A DNA stretch of 64,000 bases from assembly GCA_903813345.2 (NCBI GenBank), contig CAIIXF020000007.1, positions 39,044,671 to 39,108,670 of the forward strand, in the 5' to 3' direction. The notes under the pieces are model-generated. The model ran no database searches. It had not been told where the DNA came from and saw only the letters and a program-made list of their open reading frames with translations. Source of the DNA: Owenia fusiformis. Its lineage: Eukaryota; Annelida; Polychaeta; Sabellida; Oweniidae. Shown in pieces: positions 38,101 to 50,100 of this stretch (positions within the stretch are counted from its first letter, which is position 1; each line of letters begins with the position of its first letter). A program made the position numbers and the translations under genes.

Positions 38101-41100
38101 TTTAAGAATAAAACAGTATACAAATTACGTTGTCAAAATATTTCGTCGCATTTAATTTCTTAGTCTCAGTCTCTTATCAAATCGTAAAAGAATAAAACAT
38201 TCTAAACTTAATCACTTGGGATTTATGTTTCGGCATTCGTTTCAGGCATTTGTTTTTTATGTTCTTCTCCTGAAATGTATTTGTTTGACAATAATCAGAG
38301 AAAGTGCGTATACGTATAAATATGCCACGCAAACAAACGGGTGTGACTTCAATTTCTTGTCTGTCTGAGGACGTATTGGGAACGAGGTAGAATTAAAGAA
38401 TTCTTATGAATAAATGTATTGGATAAGTTAATTTCTGATGGATCTGGATAAAATATATTTCAAAATTTTGTCAACACTAGATAACTTCATTTAGGCAGAT
38501 ATAGTATCTTGATATATTTGGCTATCATGCGTTTAAAATACGTTCCTAAAACTATGAAGACGTTGGATGAGAAATATTGCTATTGTACGTTCGAAAAGTA
38601 TTTGGTTGTATTTTGTAGTTCTCAAGTTACCCATGAACTTTCGTGGGCTAATTAACGTCTTGACTCAGCATATTTAGCCTAATTTTGCAATGATGTCAAC
38701 GTGATTCAAATGTTATGCTGTCGTGATTCGCAGAGGTTGCGACAAGATTCGTTTTAAGAAATTGTATTTTTTGATAAGATCCCCTAATTTTCGGAGAACT
38801 TGGTTTCAGACAACTGGGTTTCGGAGAATTGAGTTTCGGACAACTGGGTTTCGGACAACTGGATTGACCCCTATGAGGGTTGATCATACATCAATTGAAC
38901 ATGGAGATTTTCCTGTACACTTTTCCCAAACATGTGGAATAGACTAGATGCGAGTAGAAATTATCTTGATTTATCCTATGCCACATAGGGTTTTAGGGAG
39001 ATAAGTTGGTAAGATATATCCCGTATCCTGATTTTGAGGTTTCCATATCAAGAACCTCCATATCTCCCGTCATATCTCCCGCTTCGGTGCATATCTTCCC
39101 GCTTCGGGTCGTATCTTCCCGCTTCCAAAAAAGTGGAAATGCAATAAAATGACTTTGCATATGAATGATTTGTTTATTTTTTACACCTTGTGCTACTGAA
39201 AACTCTACTTGGTATAGGATTAAGCAGTTATGTACGGTCGGTTTGGATATTGGGTTCATCCCTCGTGAGATATGCACATCTACTTTCTGTCCCTACGGTC
39301 CCTCAGGTAGATATGCATATCTCCCTCTGGAAAAACCCCGCATCCAAAACCTCACAGTACATAACCCGTATTTATCCCATGGTTACAAGGATATAGATCG
39401 AATATCACGTGAAGATATAATTGATACGTGGATGAAGATATCATATTTTAGCAAACAATTCCCAAATCATCGAATATCACTTTTGAAACCATCGAATATC
39501 ACTTTTTGAAAGGTGATATTCGATGGTTTCAAATTGATATTCGATGGTTTCAAAAGTGATATTCGATGGTTTTGATTTTTTCAATTTTTTTTATTAATTC
39601 AGCAAAACGATTGTTTATGAATACCTAGCAAGAGCTCAAAAAGTTCAATCATCTATTTATCTAAAAAAAAACTCAAAAACTGAGCTTGAATTAGAAATAT
39701 GTCTTCTAAAATCTTCCTCGCCTGGACCTGATGGGATTCTACCATCACTTATTAAGTCTGTAAGACAGTTTTTAATTGATCCGCTCTTGTATATATTTAA
39801 CTTATCTATTAAATCTGGTATTTTCCCAGACGCCCTCAAATTGGCCAAAGTAACACCTGTATTTAAAAAAGGAGTCACTACAAATCCTTCGAACTATAGA
39901 CCAATTTCAGTTTTATCGGTATTTTCTAAATTGTTAGAAAAGCTCATGCACGCCAAACTCACTGGTTTTTTAGAACGTTTTGAAATTATTTTTACTTATC
40001 AATTTGGATTTCAGAAATTCAACTCTACCTACATGGCCATTTTATATTTCATTGAACAAATTCGAAAATCAACTGATTTGGGGAAAACGAGCATTGGCAT
40101 AACATTAGATTTTTCCAAGGCCTTTGACACTATTAATCATGACATTTTGATACAAAAACTTGAATATTATGGCATCAGAGGAATAGCTAAGTCCTGGTTT
40201 GAAAGTTAGTTAAAAGACTGCAAACAATATGTCACCATTAACAATTATGAATCTAAACAATCATCTCTAAATTGTGGTGTTCCGCAGGGCTCGGTACTTG
40301 GACCACTATTATTTATTCTTTACATAAATGATCTGCCTTTTGTTGACCCTAATCTAAAATTTATTATGTTTGCTGATGGCACCAATCTTCTTGATAGTGA
40401 TTATGATTTAAATGAACTTATGACTAGAACTAATGCAAACTTGAATTCAATAGATGACTGGATAAAAGCAAACAAACTTTCACTTAATATTGGCAAAACC
40501 AATGCTATTCTATTTGGACCCCAAAAAAAAATCAAACAAATCTGAATCTCAAAATACGCAATGAGAACATAAATTTCCGGGATAAAATTGACTTTCTTGG
40601 AGTTATTATTGATAAAAACTTGAAATTTAAAGGGCACATAAAATCTATTGAAACAAAGATTTCTCGCGTCATTGGTTCTCTTTATCACATTAAACATCTA
40701 CTTCAAATAGACAGTTTCAAAACAATTTACTACTCATTGATACACTCTCAATTAAATTATTGCAACATAATCTGGGGTAACACATTTAAATCATTTTATG
40801 ATCGTCTACATAAACTGCAGAAACAATTCTTAAGGCTAGCTTTAAATAAGGATAGACCTTCTCACTCCGCTCCCTTATTTGAAGATCTTAACATATTAAA
40901 TATTTTTGATGTCAACAGATATTGTACTGGTCAGTTCATGTACAAAATCTTTAATAAGCACCCCAGTCTTCCAAAAAATCTATTTCAAGACTTGTTTGAT
41001 ATCAACATTAATATTCATCATCATTACACAAGACAATTGCATTATTTTCATATCCCTAAATGCTCTAAACTTTCCCTTCGCTATCTAGGTCCTAATCTTT

Positions 41101-44100
41101 GGAATGCTCTACCACATGATATTAAAAAATGCTCCACTCTAAATATTTTCAAATCTTCATATAAAAAAACTACTCATCTATCGATAATGTATAATACCAA
41201 TATCATACTATACTGTTGATTTTATACTGATACCTGGTTTTTGTAACATTTTTACATTGTACATCCTTAGATTAATTGTTAATACCATTTTATATACCTA
41301 CATGTAACATAATATAAGTGTTTTCTTTTATATGTAGTCTAGATGTCATTTTAATGATTTCTGTTAAACCGCAACATATACCCACTAGGGTGTCTAGCGG
41401 CTTGTTTTTAAAGTGTATATTATATAAGAATTATGAAATAAATTGAATTGAATTGAATTGAATTATATATTTATTATATATTTTTATTTTTTGGGATCCT
41501 GTTTTTACGGCGTTCGCATTAAATACAAACCACTCTGTTACGTCACGTATATGACGTTCGTTGAATTATCGCAATCAGAATGTCAGACGAAATGGAATTT
41601 CCATTACAATTTATCTGACTATTCAATGTTCGCTGGATAATAATTCCCAATGGGATAAACGGACAATCCTATAGTTTTTCAAAAATATCACTTATATCCA
41701 CTCATGGATATCAGTATCTTCACTCATTCGCTGCGCTCACTCGCGAAGATATCAATATCCACTCATGGATATAAGTGATATTTCAGAGCCATAGGATATT
41801 CCTATATTATTCCATAGTTAGCATGATATCCATAGGATAACATGTCAAAATAAAAACGGTATTTTTGAAATCAGTGGTAAAATATGATATTTTTGGCAAA
41901 TTTTCACTTAACCATAGCATACGGTGTTTTAGCCATGACATGCGGCGCCGTATGCCATGGTTTATGGATTTTTGCTACTTCAGACTCAAAACGAGGCTAA
42001 GTGTCAATATCGCCGTATCGTTTGGAAAATTCGTTTTAGATCACTTAATTCCCGAAGATTCTGATGATGACTTTAACTATGGAATATAAAGAACATCCTA
42101 TGATTTACTCGTGATATGATTTTAATTCACTCATGGATGTTGATACATGTATCTACACTCTCTCGCTACGCTCACTCGTGCAGATATCATATCCATTCGT
42201 GGATAAAAATCATATCACTCATAAATCATAGGATATCCTCTATTTAAGATGTGATATTCGATAGTTTAAAAGTGATATTCGATGGTTTGTAAATTGTTTG
42301 ATAAAATATGATATCTTGATCCACATATCAAATATATCATCATGTGATATTCGATCTATATCCTCCTTGCAACCATGGGATAAAGCTTTACGTCCCGCTC
42401 CAAGCGGGCAGATGTAGTATATCTGCCCGCTACGTCATAATCGCCGCTTGCATATTTGTTCATAATTTGTAACGTTCGCGGAATGACTGTAAACGGCAAT
42501 GGAGAAAACACAGACAATTAGGGTCTGTTTGATAGTTAAAAAAAGGGAAAGGGCATCCACTTTATCAATAAAAAATTCGAGAAAATAAATATGGGATTAT
42601 TTGAGAGAACATGAAAATCCGCCCACGGCCAAGAAAACAAAACTGGACATGAATATTCTAAAATATTTCCACGATTTAACAATGTGAACCAGATGACCAA
42701 GATTGGTATGGGATAAACATATTATCATATAGTCAGGATATTGGGATTATCCCTTGGCCAATATATAGGGGTTATGCAATTGGAGGTTTTGGATACAGGG
42801 AATATCCCGAGGGATATACAATATATCTTCCCGAGGGATCGAAGGGACCAAGGGAAGACATATTATATATCCCTCGGGATATTCCCTGTATCCAAAACCT
42901 CCAAGTGCATAACTGTTGTATATAGTTTAGCATGATATGTACTTCTTTCTGTAACTGGAATACGATTCTAATATACAAGCAGCACATACGTATTCCCGGG
43001 GAACCATAAATATTTTGTGTAGTGTGTGGACATTTTTCTTTTCATTTCTCTAAAATCAGATTATTCTCATAAAATTCATACAAAGTTGGGCCTAAGCCTC
43101 TATTTTCGTATTCTGCATGTAAAGATATTTATAATGTAAAACCTAAGAGATAAATTCAATGTCTTCAGTTGAGAATAAGTATAAGGTAAATGTGTGAATT
43201 CTGCTTGTTGTTGCACTATTTTTATAATAAACAAGGTTCGATACGCAACACTGAATAGACTGCAGTCATAGCTTAGTTGTAAAGAAAACAAAAGAAGTTG
43301 GGACGTGGTCATGCTTGAATACGATTTTAAATATATCGCCGTTTACATTTGTTGAAATCGGCCTGTATTAATTTCAACAGGTGATCGGTGTACAAGGGCA
43401 TATATTTGAGTTGTTGGTTTAACGATAAGTATGACCTATGAGTGGGTAACGTTTTACAAATGCATGAAACAAATACTCCAATGGCCTAATCTCAATTTTC
43501 CTGCATAAACTATTACATTGAAATGATGGTCATTTGCTCTCTAACTTCCGCACCGCATACGTAACTTCGTAACAATTCAATAAGCCAAGACAGGACCGCT
43601 ATAATCGCTACATGCCAGTGTCTTTTGGATAGTTTCCAGGTTTTCTAATCCTTTAGCGGGTAGTGTAATTGGCATTTTTTCAATTTATATGAATGCATGG
43701 TTGACCCCAGTTTCACCAGTGTACTTTATAAAGACATTCAGTTCAGTATGTAAGACAGTCCACAACACGTGGAAATTTCAACATTTTACAACAGTTTTAC
43801 AGCAGTTTTACTTCATTTTAATACAATGGCTGAGAGTAAATCGGACATTCTTGAAGCAGGCAGGAAGTGCAGTAAGTGTAGGGGCCTTATAAGACATCAT
43901 ATTGGCCCTCATGGAACTAAATGTGACTTTGAAATTCAAAAAGAATATCGAGATCAGGACGTTGAAGTCGATGTTACCAATGAGATTCTAGAATTAAAGA
44001 ATCTCATGGAACGTATGATGATAAGTAATGAAACTTTCAAGCAGTTTGTGAAGACTGAGATGGAATCCATGAAGCATGAGATATTGCAAATAAAGTCTCG

Positions 44101-47100
44101 TTCCAATGATAGCAATGATATACCATCAACATTTTCTGTACCGTCAATGTCACCCAAGAAAGTCGTACCATCAGCCCCTGCTAAATCGTCCATACCTGTT
44201 ATGACGGAAACGAAAGTCTCTACCGAAGCAGATGAATCTGACACATCAATGATTCTAGATTATCCTGTACCTCAGAAAACAATAAAAGCAGTCAAATCTG
44301 GTAAGTTTGTGAACATGATAGATTAACTACCAGCTAATCTTGTGAATGATTACAATGAAAATCCATATCCTATCATTTTAACACTTGATAACGGACATCT
44401 TCGTCAACAACACAAGCGTAAAGTTAAAACGATTACTAGCTTTAATCAGTGGTTATCTGCTTGGAGTATCTATGAATGTATACTGATTGAACAAAATCCG
44501 ATCTTGTATTCGAGTCTTATCGCATATCGCACACTTATCCAGGAATGGATTTTGAGAATGAATGGATATTGGATATTTTGGAAAAATGAAACAAATTGAT
44601 TAGACATTACACACATACAAGCTATTTTGACTGATTGACAGATACTATCACCTGACAGCTGGTAAAAAACACTATAGACGTCTCGTCGAAGAGCTCCGGT
44701 ATTGGAAATTTTGAAATACTATTTTGAATTTCTTAGTACGCATATAATATTTACTTGATCTTCTTTAATATTTTCACAACTTGCTAATAATACTCCAAGG
44801 GTACAATGTACAAATTTTCAGTAAATTTGGTTCATCAGTTGCCGAGAAAGTACTTGTCAAAAAGTGTCTCATTTTTTGGGACACCCGATATATTCACTAT
44901 ATGAATATATTTGCTTTCAGATTCAACACTGCTTTAATAAAGCTGGTATACCCGTGGAGAGGATTGACACAATTAGGTAGCTTTATAGATGTATTTTCGT
45001 TCATACATGTAGTTCCATATTTTCCTGATTTGTACTTGTAAAGACAATTTTGATTGTCTTTTACTTTTAATGCGCTTTAATCTTATTTGAGTTTTCCATG
45101 TTTAGCTTGGTGAACTTTACTACTCTCCCTGACAGAGTACTTGACTTTGAAGTTGTATATGATCCTTTGGAGATTAACAAAAGAAGAATAGACTGGGCAG
45201 ACGCTATAAAAGACAAAGTACTTACATGCTTACAAGATCTCAATATAGATGGCGTTATTGTGAAGCCTGATAGTGTTGATGACATCGGTACAGAAACTGA
45301 AAAAGGTAGCTGTGGCTCTCATGTCAAAATAAACAATTGAACCGAAGTACTTGAATAGATAAATAATTGATCGAACTTTTACATACGAGTTTATACAAGT
45401 TTATTCAATGTGTTGTTGAACTGCCGTATGTTTGCATCCGTTTGTATCTAATATACAGTCGCGTGTATCTGATTTACAGCTGTGTGTAACAGATTTGCAG
45501 CTATGTGTATCTAATTTACAGTCTGATTTGCAGCTTTCTGTATCTTACTGCAGCCGTAAGTGTCTGATTTGCAACTATGTGTATCTAATTGCAGCTGACC
45601 CGTGCCTTCTAAATCCACAGTTTTGTAACGATGTGCCGTTTTATGTTTGCTTCTCAAATGCAACTAATGTTGTGTGCAAATTCAAGTGTTTACAAACTGT
45701 AACATCATGCAGTGAGCACGAAACATGCAGGATGAATACTGCAGGAGAAATCGCCTTTGGGGAATGTGTGTAAGTACATATATTTATATAAGAGAAATTA
45801 TATCTAGTGAATATAAAATATGCAGATTATTCACTCGAGGAGAAGTAGTCATTTGTGTATATAAGAGAAATATGAAGTGCACATATGAAACATGCAGAGT
45901 ATTCACTCCAAGAGAAATAGTCATTTGGGAATGTGTGTAAGTACATCTATTTATATAAGAGAAATATCTAGTGAATATTAAACATGCAGAGTAGTCACTC
46001 ATGGAGAAATAGTCATATGGGAATGTGTATAAGTACATCTATTTATATAAGAGAAATATGTAGTGAATATAAAACATGCAGAGTAGTCACTCATGGAGAA
46101 ATAGTCATATGGGAATGTGTATAAGTACATCTATTTATATAAGAGAAATATCTAGTGAATATAAAACATGCAGAGTAGTCACTCATGGAGAAATAGTCAT
46201 ATGGGAATGTGTATAAGTACATCTATTTATATAAGAGAAATATGTAGTGAATATAAAACATGCAGAGTAGTCACTCATGGAGAAATAGTCATATGGGAAA
46301 TGTGTGTAAGTACATCTATTTATATAAGAGAAATATGTAGTGAATATAAAACATGCAGAGTAGTAACTCATGGAGAAATAGTCATATGGGAATGTGTGTA
46401 AGTACATCTATTCATATAAGAGAAATATGTAGAGAATATATAACATGCAGGGTATTCACTCATGGAGAAATAGTTATTTGGGAATGTGTGTAAGTACATC
46501 CATGAATAAACGCAAGGAGCACACGCGTCTCGAACTCGCAACCTCGTGGTTACGGCCCCAATCGCCTAGCCTAAACGTGCTAGCACTCAAGCCCTCTCGG
46601 CCAACTCGACAACCCCAAAAAAGGTTGCTTTGTTAGTCGATCTGACTAGAGGCAGCTGATGTTAACGTTCAGACACTCCAGAGGAAGCACCCTAACCTTT
46701 TTTTCATTCTCAGAAAAAAGGAAAAAAACATGCAGAGCAATTTAGAGCAATATATTAGACACATTTTCTGAAAAAATCAAGAGATTCTGTTCATTGACCT
46801 TTCCTGAGCACCTACTTTTAGCTATTTTTCAGTCACATTTTCAGAGGGCTGAAAAGGTTATTTCATCATGTTTATGGTCATTCTGACCATTTTCCTTGTG
46901 TTCCCGGTCTTGTAAATATGTTGAACTAGTTAAACTGACTGGAGGTCAAACAGAACTCTGTTAACTTGGTTCAAAAAAATTTCAGAATCCAGCATGTTTT
47001 TGACATTTTTTTGTTTGTCATTTCTGTTAACTTACATAGCACCTTAAATTACAAATTAAAAAGTGTTGCATGAAACACATTGATGAATTTGTTCATACAA

Positions 47101-50100
47101 ACTGGAGAAAGTATATAATTGGGTTCTCCACTTTCAATGAACACATTTTTTGTACTTTCTCCTGCATGTATGAATAAATATTTTGTGTCCATTCTCCAAC
47201 ATGCATAAGCAAATGATTTGTACTTTCTTCATTGTGCATGAACCAAAATGTTGTTCATTCTAACATTGTTAATTAATCAATGTGTCAGAACGAATAGAAT
47301 GTACCTAAACCAGTGAGTATGAACGAATTTAATGTACTACAATATCTATAATGTGTATGAAGAGACATTACGCTCTTTCTCCAGTATGGACATGAACCAA
47401 CACGCCTGTGTATATACTTTCTCCAGTATGTACGAACAAATATCATGTACTCCATTGTTTATGAACACACATTTTGTATGAACAAATACTATGTACTTTC
47501 TCCAGTGTGTATAAACGTACAGAGTATTGGTTAAATAACTAGTGAAAGTACATAATATTTGCTCATACACACTGGAGAAAGTACATGATATTTGTCAATA
47601 CACACAGTTAAAATTTATTGTTTCATATATACACTGGAAAAATATAAAAAGTAGTCCATACACACAAAGTAAATAAAACAATAAAATATTGGTTTAGGCA
47701 CATGGGAAATTAACCTAGTTTCGATTCATACATACTGGAGAAAGTATACACAGAGGAGTGTGACTCAGAAAATGTGACTCAAAAACAGTTAAAAGTTGGA
47801 CTTTTAGAAAGGTCACCAGACAGAATCTATTGCATTTTTGAGAAAGTGTGCCAAATATATTATTTAAAATTATAGAAGCTTTTGAAAATTTGAATTCATT
47901 CCTAAAAATAGAAAAAATGAGAAACTGCTTTAGAAAGCAATCCATTCTCTTTTTATGATCACAATTTTTGTTTCAGACAACGTTTCAAAATTTCAAAGCT
48001 CCTATGACATGTATGATTTAGAGTAATATATTGGGCACATTTTCTGAGAAGTCTTTCACATGATGTTTAGGGTCATTCATTCATACAAACTAGAGAGAGT
48101 ATGAGAATATTGATAATCCAATCTGAGTAATATGATAGATAGTTGGTTCTTCAACTAGAGATGTTTACTTAGATTTTGAATATCAAATAGATTTGGATCA
48201 AGAATCTGATCTTCTTAACTTAACTTTGAGCATACAGATAAATATTCAATGGATTTACATAAAATGCAGAGTTCCTGTGACAATGGCATTTATTTTTAAT
48301 GATCAAGAAAGTACTTTGCACCCTCCCGCAAAATTAGGAAGAAGCCAGAGCTTTCATTCTGGTACACATCGCATCTAGAAACATGCCTGTGTCTATCATG
48401 TAAGAAGAGAGGGCCAAGGTATTCCATAATGGAGCATTTTGGAAACCCTTCTTAGAAATTGCTATGCTGAAAATGGGCTATTGGTAAACACTATGTACTA
48501 GTAATGCAGATTGCTCCGATTTTCACTACGGCGCCATGCCGATTGAGTATTTTGTTCAAAATTGAATACAATATTGAACAAACGGAGCAAATGTGACCCA
48601 GGCATCAGTGTAGTATGAATTTATTTTGTTAGGATGCCAGTCAGAGCTCTTGATGCAAGTACCAAGTTTGCAAACATGCATGTCAACCATGGCCAATTAG
48701 AAAAGTGCACCCCTTCTATATGATAATATAAACCCTTCCTACACCTTGGTTTAGCTTTGGATCACAATGCTATCACTATGTGGCAGAAATGCATTCTGAT
48801 TGGATATAAATGATCACATGACTTAGTTCACCAAGGTATCAGGAGATGGCATGCCAAAATGTAAAATCTCTAATAAAAGCACTGTCCTCCTTTGGTTTAT
48901 GTGAAAAGTAGCTAATACCCTCATGTATTGGTCAGTTTGTGTGTCACACGACTAATCCACACCATATGCTTCATTCAACATATTTTATGCTATTAAGCTG
49001 CATATATAAACAGTACTTGAAGTAAACGTACTACTGGATGAACTTAGGTCATACAGTATACTTACCCCTTGCAAATTGTAATTTATTGAATTCACAGTAA
49101 ACCCATCAATTTTTAAGAATACAATGAATATTGTTCTCATGGATCTATTATTTATGTTCAACTAACTATGAAAATATAAATATGAAATAATATGTTAGCT
49201 TGAAGTCATATATAAGATGAAAATATATGTTCATACATTTGCATTTTTCCGAAAGGAATATTCCCATGTAAGTAAATACAGGTGCAATATATAAGTTATA
49301 TGTATATCTATGTCATCTGTCTATACATGCGCGTATAGCCTAGTGATACATGTGAACAAGATGGTTCTGGAAAGAAATGAGCGTGGCAGATTTGCTAAAA
49401 AGCCACATACACCACAAAAGCAAGACCAATTTGAAAGTAAGTTCATTATTCTCAAGGGTCCACTTCAAGTGATAGCTACATAGCTACAGGGTAGCCTATC
49501 ATTCTGAGACAGATGTATTATCCAACGAATGTGATTTTCGAAGCTAAAATATGATATCTTCATAATGTATCTTGAGCAGATGGAAATACATTCCCATGAG
49601 ATATTGTATATATAGTCAAAAGTCATAACTATTTATTGAGTGTAATGAAACATATCCTTCGCTAACTGCTTTTGTTTGAGATAATTTTATGTGTGTCATT
49701 GATCCTAATCCACCCTGTAGTCTGGTGTTTGTAGAGCATTGCACCTCGTACAACTTATTCTCACTAATATCAAACCTTATTAACTAATTAATTTTTTGTG
49801 TGAATATGAAGAGTCCAAGCATTGCTTTTTATGTTTATTGAATAGCTATATTTAGCCTTGATAACCATGATTTTTTAAAACAAAATCTCACCCTTAGATT
49901 TCGAGCTATTCATGTTTACTCATTTTTCTAATTGGAAAACAATGCAAATCTCATTTTTTCAAAGGAAAAAAAATGAAATTCTAAGACGGTGAAAAATCAT
50001 TAAAAAATACACAGATTCAGAATCCGGCAAGCATTTTCCCTTATTCCTCTCCATTAAGAAGTTTTGTAAGGTGTTGGGTCCCTTTAATAGGATCAAAGTC

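Larger units (their letters stand above)
39000..42910. repeat. Inverted repeats with GATATTCGATGGTTT units flanking a LINE
   Basis: Sequence at 39,350-39,560 (CCCATGGTTACAAGGATATAG, then CGAATATCACGTGA, ATGATATCTTCATCC in complement, and iterated GATATTCGATGGTTT) recurs in reverse complement at 42,250-42,390. Outside these, related TATCCC/CCTCGG hairpins lie at 39,220-39,370 and 42,783-42,905. The LINE at 39.6-41.46 kb and the hairpin element at 41.66-42.25 kb sit between the arms, so the original element has been split by later insertions. Confidence 0.65.

Noticed and set aside
41865-42089. 74-codon frame between the two hairpins as a gene
   Set aside because: No known motif, and it is bounded by the hairpins of a MITE; likely chance.
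23612-44892. A single 21-kb mariner element bounded by the two matching inverted termini
   Set aside because: The termini differ by about 15%, and host exons 6 and other nested elements lie between them. Two independent solo remnants are simpler.
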